From contig NZ_AFOZ01000013.1 in the NCBI RefSeq assembly GCF_000217915.1, forward strand, positions 186,001 to 250,000: a stretch of DNA of 64,000 bases, given 5' to 3'. Source of the DNA: Shewanella sp. HN-41. Its GTDB lineage: Bacteria > Pseudomonadota > Gammaproteobacteria > Enterobacterales > Shewanellaceae. The first letter of the stretch is position 1. Every line of letters starts with the position of its first letter. Both the position numbers and the translations under genes were made by a program. The notes under the pieces are model-generated. The model was given only the letters and a program-made list of their open reading frames with translations, had not been told where the DNA came from and ran no database searches. Below, piece after piece: positions 37,647 through 46,945 of this stretch.

Positions 37647-38846
37647 ATGTTGCATATTAAACCTATTATCAGCAGTTTATTGCGCAGTAAAAGCGGCCCA
37701 ATCTTACTGCTTATTCAGATTATCTTGTCTGTGGCGATTGTGGCTAACGCGAGCTTTATTATTCAGGAGCGTTTAGCCCTGATGCAGCGTGATTCGGGGA
37801 TTAAAGAGTCAGAAGTCTTGACCTTTAGCTTATACAACTTCGATCCATTGATTGATAAAACCGCGCAAAACAAAATCGATCAGCAAATTTTACGGGGTTT
37901 GCCCAATGTAATTGATGCGACCTCAACCAATATGCTGCCGTTAAGCGGTGGTGGCTGGTCGAGTACCTTAAATTTGGGGCCCGATCCGGATAGTGCTAAA
38001 TCGACACCACAGTTTGCCATGTATTTAGGGACAGACCATACCATTGAAACCTTAGGTCTTAAGTTGATTGAGGGGCGTAACTTCTATCCCCATGAACTTA
38101 AGGATAATCTCGATAGTCCGAGTCGATTAGCGATCATCTCCAGCACGTTAGCTAAAGCCGTTTGGCCTGATGAATCCGCACTTGGCAAAGTGTTGTACGA
38201 GGGCAAGGATGCGCAGATCACTGTGATTGGTGTCGTCGATAAATTGCAAGGTGCGTGGATTGATAGTGCAGATCTTGAAAACAGTATGATTCAAAATGTG
38301 GATTATGGCGGCAGTTCGTATATGGTGCGCGCTCAACCTGGGCACCACGGCGAGCTGAAAACGGTGATAACGGCGGCGCTACTGGCTGAGAATCCTAATC
38401 GAGTGCTGGACCGATTTAAATCAATTGAGACCTTGAAAGATGGTTCATACCGTGACCATAAATTGATGATCACAGTGTTAACTATGATGGTAGTGTTATT
38501 ACTGCTTATCACCTCACTCGGCTTAACAGGCATGGTTATGTTTAATATCCAACGTCGCACTAAGCAGATAGGCACCCGCCGAGCACTTGGCGCCAAGAAG
38601 CGCGATATTATTAGCTACTTCCTGGTGGAGAATTATCTGATTTGTCTAGCTGGAGGCGTGTTGGGCGGCTTACTAGCGATACAGTTGGGGCAACAGTTAA
38701 TGAAAATCTATAGCTTGCCTATGTTGGACTTAAGCTATCCATTATTTACTGTGGCAGGTTTGTTTATTGTCACCACGCTGGCGGTTTACTTACCGGCACG
38801 TAAGGCGGCAAATATTTCACCAGCAACGGCAACCCGCAGCGTATAG
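37647..38846 (+). CDS. FtsX-like ABC permease 2 (MacB type)
   Basis: 399 residues, same layout as permease 1: N-terminal segment (GPILLLIQIILSVAIVANASF), periplasmic domain, then three segments with QIGTRRALGAKKRDIISYFLVEN and a last helix ending in PARKAANISPATATRSV. It differs enough from permease 1 to suggest an old duplication and a heterodimeric pump. A ~120-bp gap separates it from the regulator gene, which lies on the same strand. Confidence 0.88.
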   Translation: MLHIKPIISSLLRSKSGPILLLIQIILSVAIVANASFIIQERLALMQRDSGIKESEVLTFSLYNFDPLIDKTAQNKIDQQILRGLPNVIDATSTNMLPLSGGGWSSTLNLGPDPDSAKSTPQFAMYLGTDHTIETLGLKLIEGRNFYPHELKDNLDSPSRLAIISSTLAKAVWPDESALGKVLYEGKDAQITVIGVVDKLQGAWIDSADLENSMIQNVDYGGSSYMVRAQPGHHGELKTVITAALLAENPNRVLDRFKSIETLKDGSYRDHKLMITVLTMMVVLLLLITSLGLTGMVMFNIQRRTKQIGTRRALGAKKRDIISYFLVENYLICLAGGVLGGLLAIQLGQQLMKIYSLPMLDLSYPLFTVAGLFIVTTLAVYLPARKAANISPATATRSV

Positions 38847-38970
38847 CGACACATTAGATGTCACTTAAACTAGGATAAAAGTACGATAAAAGTGCGATAA
38901 CAATAGGATGTTATTGCACTTTTTGTTACTTTACGGTTAACAGATTTTACTTAGGACAGAACTCATTCTT

Positions 38971-40453
38971 ATGGATACCATCCTTATCGTCGACGACAAT
39001 CATGCCATCTGCCAGGCCCTCGCTTTGATGCTAGAGCTTAATGATTATCGGGTGCTGACTTGCCACAGCCCAGAGGATGCCCTTGGATTATTGGCGACTC
39101 AAGATGTGGATTTAGTGATCCAAGATATGAACTTTACCCGGGATACCACTTCGGGTGAGGAAGGTCGGCAACTGTTTTACGCCCTGCGTGAACGCCAAGG
39201 GGATCTGCCTATTATTTTGATGACAGCCTGGACCCAGCTCGAAACGGCAGTTGAATTAGTGAAAGCGGGCGCCGCCGATTATATGGGCAAACCTTGGGAT
39301 GATGCTAAGCTGCTCAATAGTATCACTAATCTGATTGCGCTATATAAACTCTCCCGTGCAAATCATCGTTTGGAGCGGGTTAATCATCAACGCCAAGTGG
39401 CAATTGCCGATGCGGACCTCTGCGGGATTGTCTTTGGCAGTGGCGCGATGCAGCGTTGTATTGATTTAGCCCTGCAATTGGCGCGCTCCGATGTGTCTGT
39501 GTTGATCACTGGCCCCAATGGCGCGGGCAAAGATAAACTTGCTGATATTCTTCACGCAAATTCTCCCTTAAAAAAACAAACCCTTTATCAAGGTCAATGT
39601 GGGGGCCTTGCCGATGGATTTATTAGAGGCCGAACTGTTTGGTGCCGAGGCGGGGGCTTTTACGGGCGCGACTAAGGCGCGTATTGGCCGCTTCGAAGCG
39701 GCCGACGGCGGCACATTGTTTTTAGATGAAATCGGTAATTTACCTTTATCTGGTCAAGTGAAATTATTGCGGGTGTTACAAACCGGCGAGTTTGAGCGTT
39801 TAGGTAGCCATAAAACTCAAAAAGTGAAAGTACGGGTGATCAGTGCGACCAATGCGGATCTGGCCCAAGATATCGCCGAAGGGCGTTTTCGCGAAGATTT
39901 ATTCTACCGCTTAAATGTGATTGAGTTGGCATTGCCGCCGCTGAATCAACGCATCGATGATATCTTGCCCTTAGTGCAACATTTTGTGGGGGTTAAGTTT
40001 AGTTTGAGTAAACCTGCACAACAGGCGTTATTGCAGCACCGCTGGCCGGGGAATGTGCGCGAGCTTGAGAATGCCTGTAAGCGAGCGGTATTGTTGGCAC
40101 AAAGCCATGTGTTGACGGAAGCTGACTTTGGCTTGACACCTGTTATGAGTGCCGCAAGATCCGCCTCTTCCCCTATTTCGACGACATCTGTTTCGCGCCC
40201 CTCTGAAAAGGAACTGTCTGTTCCTCTGCACGTTTATGTGCCAACTTCTATTCCCGTAAATACCGCATTTTCTGATGACGCTGCCCGTGCCCAAGCGCTA
40301 TCCACCCATGAGGCGATAGAGGTGAGCCGAGAAGATATCGAAGCGGCGCTAAAACAGCATCATGGCGTGATTGCGAGAGTTGCAAAAGCGCTTGGACTCA
40401 GTCGTCAGGCGCTGTATCGACGTATGGATAAGTTTGGTTTAGATAAGTCATAG
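38971..40453 (+). pseudogene. NtrC-family sigma-54 response regulator, one frameshift
   Basis: The receiver domain has phospho-acceptor Asp52 (VIQDMNF), then Thr/Ser and Lys in LMTAW and GKPWD. The AAA+ domain has Walker A TGPNGAGKD, after which the frame breaks at the A7 run 39570-39576. Dropping one A gives [13 protein letters not shown] and the sigma-54 contact loop GAFTGA, then [14 protein letters not shown]-like sequence and a Fis-type helix-turn-helix ([18 protein letters not shown]). Restored length is 493 residues. It most likely activates the sigma-54 promoter at 33793 through the GTGTCCGCGGACAC sites. As written it would lack activation, so a sequencing error should be excluded first. 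Confidence 0.85.
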
Positions 40454-40531
40454 GTTAAGCGCAGGTGCTAGGTCCCAGCTTCTAGGCAACAGATACTAGG
40501 CTAGAGAAAGGCTATCGATTAAGGAATGTGA

Positions 40532-42214
40532 GTGTTAATTCGAACTAAACTTATCATTTATTCAATGGGTTGCTGCGCACTTGGCGTCTTGCTTAGCTTT
40601 GCTTTGGTGAAATATATCTCACCCGAGTCATCGGTTGCCTCTACGCCTCGCGCGATTGAAATCCCTGATGTGAATGTGCAGCTCGACTTTGCAGAGTTGG
40701 AAAAGACCGCTGCTTCCATCGAGCTTGCCCTTAAAAATACCGAACAACTGCAGTTGGCGGCAGCGATGCAAGCGCGCCAGAGGGCCGAACAGATTAAAGC
40801 TGAACTGCAAAAGCTTGAACAACTTAAACAAGAGCAGTTGCAGATAAAACTCTTCAAGTTAGAACAGCTTAAAGAAGGGCAGTTTAATTCTATCCCTCAT
40901 ATTGTTGAGCCTTTACGTGTTGAACCGCTATCCATTTTACCGCCTAAAGCTCCCTCTGCGGTGCCCGCCGAGATCGCAAAGGACGAGCGTATCCCGAGTT
41001 TGACCTTAGGTGAAGGTTTGATTGTGTTACTGCTCGCCTGTGGTATTTGTGGTCTTGGTATCGCTTGGTTAACGCGGCATATTGGTCGCAGTTTGGACTC
41101 ACTCGAAATAGGTCTGCTGAACTTTAGCGATAATGATTTTAGCGTGAGTATTCCAGAGCATGGTGACGGTCAGCTCAAAACCTTAGCCCAGTTATTTAAT
41201 CATTCTGCGGCAAAATTGCGCCAGGAAAGGCAATACATTTACCAGCGGGAGTTATTGCTAGATAAGGTTATCCAAAGTTCACCCAATGTGATGCTATTAC
41301 TCAACGATCACCAAAAGTTGATTTACGCTAACGATGCGGCCCGTCATCTATTTCATATCAAAGGGAAAATGGAGGGGTTAAGTTTAGATGAATTGCTGGT
41401 GAATTTACCCGAGGAATTTGCCTTAGCGCTTAAGCATGAAAAGAGTGGCCTCTTTGCGATGGGGGAGGATGAAGTTGATACTTGGTATCTGAGTCGTGGT
41501 GAGTTTTTACTGAATAACCAACAGCATCACTTAATCCTACTTAAGCAGATGACCCGAGAACTCAATCGCCAAGAGGTGGCCGTGTGGAAGAAAGTGATCC
41601 GCATTATTAGCCATGAACTTAATAACTCGGTGGCGCCCATCGCTTCTATGGTGAACTCGGGACGACTGCTCACCAAAGAGATGGACAATCCTAAGCTCAA
41701 GTTGATTTTCGATACGATTGAGAATCGCACCAACCACTTAAGTCAGTTTATTTTCAACTACGCGCGCTTCGCTAAGCTGCCATTACCCCAACGCAGCTAT
41801 GTGAATTGGGCGCAGTTTACTAGCCAATTAACCCAGCATTATCCCTTCAAACTCACCCATGCCTTACCCGATGAGGATGGCTATTTCGACCGAGGACAGT
41901 TGGAGCAAGTGCTGTTAAATCTGCTGAAAAACGCCCATGAATCGGGGTCAAAGCCCGAAGACGTCAGCCTGTCTATCCGGCATCAAACCTTAGTGGATGG
42001 TGTAGGTTTTAGCATTAAGATTGAGGATCGTGGTGCGGGTATGTCCGGAGAAGTGTTAGAGCAGGCACTATTGCCATTTTACTCGACAAAACAATCGGGT
42101 ACTGGATTAGGCCTCCCCCTGTGCCGGGAGATTATCGAGGCCCACGATGGCAGTATTAGCATGCATAATCGCAGTGATGGTGGTCTTGCTGTACAGTTAT
42201 GGCTGCCACAATAA
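40532..42214 (+). CDS. Membrane sensor histidine kinase
   Basis: 560 residues from GTG 40532 (AAGGA 6 bp upstream). A membrane segment at ~8-27, a periplasmic coiled coil rich in Glu/Gln/Leu (residues ~45-120), a second segment at ~162-182, then a PAS-like region. The H-box is IISHELNNSVAPIASM (His361), the N-box LLKNAHESG, G1 DRGAGMSG and G2 GTGLGLPLCREI. It is NtrB-like in the kinase core. It is 78 bp after the regulator gene and should phosphorylate Asp52 of that protein. The periplasmic coiled coil may sense the transported compound or envelope state. Confidence 0.88.
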   Translation: MLIRTKLIIYSMGCCALGVLLSFALVKYISPESSVASTPRAIEIPDVNVQLDFAELEKTAASIELALKNTEQLQLAAAMQARQRAEQIKAELQKLEQLKQEQLQIKLFKLEQLKEGQFNSIPHIVEPLRVEPLSILPPKAPSAVPAEIAKDERIPSLTLGEGLIVLLLACGICGLGIAWLTRHIGRSLDSLEIGLLNFSDNDFSVSIPEHGDGQLKTLAQLFNHSAAKLRQERQYIYQRELLLDKVIQSSPNVMLLLNDHQKLIYANDAARHLFHIKGKMEGLSLDELLVNLPEEFALALKHEKSGLFAMGEDEVDTWYLSRGEFLLNNQQHHLILLKQMTRELNRQEVAVWKKVIRIISHELNNSVAPIASMVNSGRLLTKEMDNPKLKLIFDTIENRTNHLSQFIFNYARFAKLPLPQRSYVNWAQFTSQLTQHYPFKLTHALPDEDGYFDRGQLEQVLLNLLKNAHESGSKPEDVSLSIRHQTLVDGVGFSIKIEDRGAGMSGEVLEQALLPFYSTKQSGTGLGLPLCREIIEAHDGSISMHNRSDGGLAVQLWLPQ

Positions 42215-42461
42215 CGCTAGTATCTATTATCCGTTCGTTAAGGCGAAACAGCTTAACTAACGCCCTCTTAGCGCATTACCCAAATGGGCTATTTTGGCCT
42301 TTTTACCTTAGCTCTTCGGGCTAATTTACCCCTAGGCATAATGACGAAGGATCTTTAACCCTGTTAACCTGCGCTATCGAAAATATGTGCAGGGATTGAA
42401 CCGTTTCTCCTATGCCCTTATTTTCAAAACCAGAATGACTCGAGGTTAAAGGGAGGGGCAA

Positions 42462-42872
42462 GTGAGATCCTTAAAACAGTGTTTACTGATCTGTATTTTA
42501 TGCCCATTCCTGCTGTTGGCCTCTCCAGACTCTTTTGCCGATAACGACATTGAAATTAGTGGCTTAGTGATAGATAGAACCTTGACTCGACTCGGTAAGG
42601 ACTTTGGTTTTTACTACTCAAGTTACTGGCGAGATCTGCCTTTTACCCAGGGCTTTAACGTGACCCTGTATGAGACAGTGTTTCCACAGGCCGGGACGGT
42701 ATTAACGTTGGAAGTGAACGGGACTCGGATCTACAGCACCCATTTTGGCCGCCGTGCAAACCCAATAAAAGAGAGTGCAGAGCAGGCGATTTTGATCACG
42801 ATTGATTATTTAGCGCAAGTGCGAGCCAATGCAATAACAGGTGACTTTTCAGGAACATCGGACGACTTTTAG
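42462..42872 (+). CDS. csgE: Curli assembly protein CsgE
   Basis: 136 residues from GTG 42462 with a strong GGGAGGGG upstream. The signal peptide (~1-26, ending SFA) is followed by DIEISGLVIDRTLTRLGKDF and FYYSSYWRDLPFTQGFNVTLYE, typical of CsgE, the periplasmic cap that gates the CsgG pore and guides curli subunits. It heads a tight csgEFG unit. No csgA, csgB, csgC or csgD is within the window on either side. Confidence 0.93.
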   Translation: MRSLKQCLLICILCPFLLLASPDSFADNDIEISGLVIDRTLTRLGKDFGFYYSSYWRDLPFTQGFNVTLYETVFPQAGTVLTLEVNGTRIYSTHFGRRANPIKESAEQAILITIDYLAQVRANAITGDFSGTSDDF

Positions 42873-42882
42873 GATAATAATA

Positions 42883-43278
42883 ATGACTTACAGGACGTTA
42901 CTTACCCTTATCACACTCTGTGTGCTAGGCAGTGGCCAAGCCACTGAACTGATTTACACCCCAGTGAATCCCAGCTTTGGCGGTAATCCATTGAATGGTG
43001 CCTTCCTACTGAATAAAGCCCAATCGCAGAATGATAATCAAGCCAGTTCGACCGAGAAGGACTTTGTCACTCGTTTTAAAGAATCCCTAGAACGTAACAT
43101 TATCAACTCGATCACCCGAGGGGTTGCCGATGGTGAAATTACCGATGGGGTCTATGATACTGGCGATTTTCGTATCGAAGTCGCCTCGACGGGCAATGGC
43201 GTAATGCTGACGATCACCAATCTAGAAACTGGGGAAGTCACAGTGATAGAAATGCCGACGTTTGGGGGGGGCAACTAA
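42883..43278 (+). CDS. csgF: Curli assembly protein CsgF
   Basis: 131 residues from ATG 42883 (AGGA upstream; a longer frame from 42841 overlaps csgE and lacks a signal at its start). The signal peptide ends SGQA, and the mature part begins TELIYTPVNPSFGGNPLNGAF, the conserved segment that inserts into the CsgG channel. The C-terminal part has VTNL..GEVTVIEMP. It is 10 bp after csgE and overlaps csgG as TAATG. CsgF attaches the nucleator to the cell surface. Confidence 0.95.
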   Translation: MTYRTLLTLITLCVLGSGQATELIYTPVNPSFGGNPLNGAFLLNKAQSQNDNQASSTEKDFVTRFKESLERNIINSITRGVADGEITDGVYDTGDFRIEVASTGNGVMLTITNLETGEVTVIEMPTFGGGN

Positions 43279-44084
43279 TGGCCCGTTTAATCATTTTGGG
43301 TCTATTGCTGTTAAGCATGTCGGCCTGTAGTTTGATCCCTAAACCCGATTTAAATATCACGCCTGCCGAGGTTAATCCGGTGAGCGAGGTCATGCGTGGA
43401 TTGCAAACCCAGCCTGGCCCCAAATTCCCTATTCCTGTAGCCGTGTATTCCTTTCGCGATCAAACTGGCCAATATAAGCCACAGGCGAATGTGAGTTCAT
43501 TTTCGACCGCAGTGACTCAGGGCGCAACCTCTATGTTGATGCAGACATTGCTCGATTCGAAATGGTTTACACCAGTCGAGCGTGAAGGGCTACAGAATCT
43601 ACTCACAGAGCGCAAGATAAGCAACAAGCAGAATGGAGGGAAGGCAGATGAAGTGCCAGTCTTATCCACCGCTAGATTATTGCTTGAAGGTGGGATTATC
43701 AGTTATGAGACCAACACCAGTACGGGCGGTAGCGGTGTCGAATACTACGGCATTGGCGCTTCGGAAATGTACCGTGAGGATCTGGTTACTATCTACCTGC
43801 GGGCCGTCGATGTGCACACGGGGAAAGTGATGATGTCGGTCTCGACCAGCAAACGTGTTTTATCCCAGGAAATGCGTGCTGGCCTATTCCGTTACACTAG
43901 TTTAAATCGCCTCGCCGAGGCAGAAGTGGGATTCACGACAAATGAACCAGTTCAGTTTTGTGTGTTGCAAGCCATTGAACTGGCTGTCGCTGAGCTGATT
44001 GATAAGGGCATTAAGCAAGGCTACTGGAGCCCAACCCAAATGGCGCAGCCGGCAGAAAAAGCGCAGGAGTTAGGTCAGAGCTAG
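43278..44084 (+). CDS. csgG: Curli secretion channel lipoprotein CsgG
   Basis: 268 residues with lipobox LSMSAC (Cys17). PIPVAVYSFRDQTGQYKP, VTQGATSMLMQTLLDSKWFTPVEREGL and GVEYYGIGASEMYREDLVTIYLRAVD are CsgG hallmarks. It is the nonameric outer-membrane pore for curli subunits. The start ATG overlaps the csgF stop. A terminator 67 bp downstream closes the unit. CsgEFG without subunits here implies csgBA-like genes elsewhere, or export of other amyloid-like proteins. Confidence 0.95.
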   Translation: MARLIILGLLLLSMSACSLIPKPDLNITPAEVNPVSEVMRGLQTQPGPKFPIPVAVYSFRDQTGQYKPQANVSSFSTAVTQGATSMLMQTLLDSKWFTPVEREGLQNLLTERKISNKQNGGKADEVPVLSTARLLLEGGIISYETNTSTGGSGVEYYGIGASEMYREDLVTIYLRAVDVHTGKVMMSVSTSKRVLSQEMRAGLFRYTSLNRLAEAEVGFTTNEPVQFCVLQAIELAVAELIDKGIKQGYWSPTQMAQPAEKAQELGQS

Positions 44085-44150
44085 TGAGTGCAAGAGCTAA
44101 CTCGGTTTTAGCGTTAACATTAATGATGAGCATCAATAGCATAGAAGAAA

Positions 44151-44179
44151 ACTGAGCCAGTTAACTGGCTCGTTTTTTT
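44151..44179 (+). terminator. Terminator of csgEFG
   Basis: GAGCCAGTTAACTGGCTC, a perfect 18-bp palindrome, is followed by GTTTTTTT on the plus strand. Confidence 0.85.
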
Positions 44180-44213
44180 ATGGGACAATTTCGGTTGCGG
44201 GACAATGGCGATG

Positions 44214-44840
44214 TCAATCCGCTGCCATTGCCTTCCAAAACAGTTCAAAACTGGCATTACGGTACACAGGGTTGGTGCCTAGGTGCGGGTTATCGATAAA
44301 GAATCGGGTTGCCGCCAGATATTGGCCATGGCAATTTTCAAGCATCAGTTCCACCGGATAGTGGGCGATTAATCCCATCATTTGTCCTTGCTTAATAAGC
44401 TCGGCGATAAAGCCTAGGATACTGTTCATCGCTTGATCGCGCACCTTAACGGCTATCATGGGCGACATTGAATATTGTTGAAAAAACAGCTGCTTGATAG
44501 GGTTGTCCAGCGACCAATCAATTGCACTTTGCCATAGCTGTAGGGCATTGAGTTTTAGATCGCTGCCCTTATGGGTGTTTAACAGCAAGGCATCGGCAAA
44601 TTCTTGTTTTATGGTAAGAAACAAAGATTCCATCAAGGCTTCCTTGGAAGGAAAGTGATGGAATAGGGTCCCCGTTGCTACGCCTGCTTGCTTAGCAATC
44701 GAGGCGGTGGACGTACCATGAAATCCTTGGCTGACAAAGAGCGTCAAGGCGGTATCGAGTATCGCCTGTCGCTTGTCCGTTATGGGTTTATTTATTTTTA
44801 ATGGGGTATCCGGCATTGGCTTTCCTATATCGGCTGGCAT
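44214..44840 (-). CDS. TetR-family transcriptional regulator
   Basis: 208 residues. The N-terminal helix-turn-helix reads TSTASIAKQAGVATGTLFHHFPSKEALMESLF (within residues ~43-75), the usual TetR DNA-binding unit. The C-terminal ligand domain is unremarkable. It is 18 bp after the aldehyde dehydrogenase gene on the same strand, so it is the second gene of that operon. The 28-bp inverted repeat upstream of the operon is its likely operator, giving autoregulation. An ATG at 44816 is an alternative start. Confidence 0.88.
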   Translation of the reverse strand: MPADIGKPMPDTPLKINKPITDKRQAILDTALTLFVSQGFHGTSTASIAKQAGVATGTLFHHFPSKEALMESLFLTIKQEFADALLLNTHKGSDLKLNALQLWQSAIDWSLDNPIKQLFFQQYSMSPMIAVKVRDQAMNSILGFIAELIKQGQMMGLIAHYPVELMLENCHGQYLAATRFFIDNPHLGTNPVYRNASFELFWKAMAAD

Positions 44841-44858
44841 TTATCATTCCTGTGTGGA

Positions 44859-46283
44859 TTAACGCAGGAACATTTTCATCAGCATACGTTGGATAAAAGT
44901 ACCATAGGGTGGATGCACAAATTTGCCCGTGTTGAAGCGGCCACGGCTGAGCACAGTTTTAGCGTGGCTAAAGGTTAAGAAACCTTCCTTACCGTGATAA
45001 TGTCCCATGCCCGATGGACCAATGCCGCCAAAGGGCGCGTCATCCGCCGCCACATGAAAAACGGTTTCGTTAATGCAAACACCACCCGAGTGGGTCTGCT
45101 TAAGAATTTGTTGCTGGCTTGGCTCATCAAAACTCATCACATAGAGTGCTAAGGGCCTTGCCCTTTGGTTGATGTATTCAATTGCCTCATCTAGCGAGTC
45201 GTAACCAATAATGGGCAATAATGGACCAAAGATTTCCTCCTGCATCAATAGCATATCTTCGCTGGTATGGGTGATTAACTGGGTAGCGAGCTTGCGATTA
45301 GCGCTGTCTATGGTTTCATCCGTCGCCGAAATAACACGGGCCCCTTTGGCTTTCGCATCTTCGAGCACTGCCATAAGCCGGTCAAACTGACGCGCATTAA
45401 TAATGCTGCCGTAGTCCTTGTTGTGATTGATTGCACCGTACATGGCATTAAATTTAGCTTTGTAGGCGGCGATAAAGTCATCCACCTTGGCTTTAGGGCA
45501 CAGAACATAATCGGGTGCAACGCAGATTTGCCCAGCATTGAGGCACTTACCATAAATCATTCGCTCTACGGCTACTTCAAGCGGCATATCGGGGGCGATA
45601 ATGACGGGGGATTTACCACCGAGTTCGAGTGTCACTGGGGTCAGATTATTGGCCGCTGCCCGCATCACATGGCGGCCGACTGTGGTGGAGCCGGTAAAGA
45701 GCAAATGATCGAAGGGCAGGGCTGAAAATTGCGCGGCCACATCGGCTTCCCCTTCGACCACTGCCACATGGGATGTTTCAAACACCTCGGCCAGTAATTG
45801 CGTTATCACCTTATTGGTTGCCGGGGTAAATTCTGACAATTTAAGCATGGCACGGTTGCCCGCGGCGATGGCGGTGACGAGCGGGCCAATTGACAGCATC
45901 ACGGGAAAGTTCCACGGCACGATAATGCCGACAACCCCCAGAGGCTGATAATGCACTGTCACCCTCGCTGGGGCAAGCAAGAGCCCCGCATGGCGCGCAC
46001 TAGGTTTTAGCCATTTTTTGAGGTTTTTCAAACTGTAATTGATGTTGTTGATCACCGGCATAATATCAGAGATCAGGCTGTCATCTTGGGATCTATGACC
46101 GTAGTCTTGGCTCAATGCCGTCACTAAAGGGACTTGATACTTTAATACCGCGGCTTTAAGTCGAGTTAGTTGCCCATGGCGGGTGCCATAATCGGGATTG
46201 GGGTTGGCGAGGTAACTTAGACGTTGGTGCTGGAGTAACGCTGTGAGTGGTGAAGCATTAGCGGGAGTGCTGGCCATATTCAT
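44859..46283 (-). CDS. Coniferyl-aldehyde-dehydrogenase-type ALDH
   Basis: 474 residues. PLGVVGIIVPWNFPVML (cofactor-site start), FTGSTTVGRHVM, TLELGGKSPVI with the general-base Glu, and NAGQICVAPDYVL with the catalytic Cys are all present. The short length and the C-terminal hydrophobic, basic tail (FIQRMLMKMFLR) match the coniferyl/fatty aldehyde dehydrogenase branch, and the tail may bind membrane. It oxidises aldehydes to acids with NAD(P)+. It is first in an operon with a TetR regulator; induction by an aldehyde or fatty-acid-like ligand is plausible. Confidence 0.88.
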   Translation of the reverse strand: MNMASTPANASPLTALLQHQRLSYLANPNPDYGTRHGQLTRLKAAVLKYQVPLVTALSQDYGHRSQDDSLISDIMPVINNINYSLKNLKKWLKPSARHAGLLLAPARVTVHYQPLGVVGIIVPWNFPVMLSIGPLVTAIAAGNRAMLKLSEFTPATNKVITQLLAEVFETSHVAVVEGEADVAAQFSALPFDHLLFTGSTTVGRHVMRAAANNLTPVTLELGGKSPVIIAPDMPLEVAVERMIYGKCLNAGQICVAPDYVLCPKAKVDDFIAAYKAKFNAMYGAINHNKDYGSIINARQFDRLMAVLEDAKAKGARVISATDETIDSANRKLATQLITHTSEDMLLMQEEIFGPLLPIIGYDSLDEAIEYINQRARPLALYVMSFDEPSQQQILKQTHSGGVCINETVFHVAADDAPFGGIGPSGMGHYHGKEGFLTFSHAKTVLSRGRFNTGKFVHPPYGTFIQRMLMKMFLR

Positions 46284-46356
46284 TGTGGTTGCTCCAGATA
46301 TGAATGGGTGTAATGGATAAATACTATGCGCAATTTTAGTGTGTACTGGATCAATG

Positions 46357-46384
46357 GATAAACCGACTGATTAGTCGGTTTATC
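46357..46384. promoter_or_regulatory. TetR-type operator
   Basis: GATAAACCGACT and AGTCGGTTTATC form a perfect 12-bp inverted repeat with a 4-bp spacer. It lies 74 bp upstream of the aldehyde dehydrogenase start, in the position of its promoter. Size and symmetry suit a TetR dimer; the operon's own regulator is the natural candidate. Confidence 0.8.
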
Positions 46385-46499
46385 TTAGCTGGCTTAGTGA
46401 GGTAGTGCAAGCTATCTGGTGCATTTATGAACAAGATCACAACTTAGCAGGGGCTTAGCGTCTACACTCGTAAAATAATTTGTTAGACAAGGAGTATCT

Positions 46500-46883
46500 A
46501 TGACATTGTTAAAACACGGAATTTCTATCGGTATCGAACGATATGGCGATGATGATTTTTTTGTTGCCTTTAAGGCCGTCGGAAAGTTAACCCATCAAGA
46601 TTACGAGATGATGGTGCCAGTGCTAGAGTCCGCACTGGAAGGTGTGAAAGATCCTGATATTTATGCCCTAGTGGATGTGACTGAACTCGATGGTTGGGAA
46701 TTACAGGCCGCTTGGGATGATCTAAAATTAGGGGTGAAGCACGCTCGTCATTTTGAAAGAATTGCCATAGTCGGTAAGACGACCCTGCAGGAAGTCATGG
46801 CGAAATTGGCAAATTGGTTTACGCCCGCCGAGGTGAAGTTTTTTGTGGATAAAGGTGATGCAGTTGCTTGGTTAAAAGACTAG
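46500..46883 (+). CDS. SpoIIAA-like (STAS/SEC14-type) protein
   Basis: 127 residues. MTLLKHGISIGIERYGDDDFFVAFKA..GKLTHQDYE, YALVDVTELDGWELQAAWDDLKLG and FTPAEVKFFVDKGDAVAWL match the PF11964 SpoIIAA-like family. It is a small cytosolic protein that may bind lipid or act in anti-anti-sigma-like switching; its role in proteobacteria is not defined. AAGGAG precedes the ATG. It is followed 62 bp later by a universal stress protein gene, so the two may share stress regulation. Confidence 0.85.
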   Translation: MTLLKHGISIGIERYGDDDFFVAFKAVGKLTHQDYEMMVPVLESALEGVKDPDIYALVDVTELDGWELQAAWDDLKLGVKHARHFERIAIVGKTTLQEVMAKLANWFTPAEVKFFVDKGDAVAWLKD

Positions 46884-46945
46884 CGAGAGCCCCTTAACAG
46901 AAAACAACTCGGCATTCCATTAGTGCCATAGAAGGAGTCAAGATT

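Noticed and set aside
39570-39576. Programmed -1 frameshift in the NtrC-type regulator
   Set aside because: The needed shift is the loss of one base (+1 direction), not -1, and no stimulatory structure was seen.
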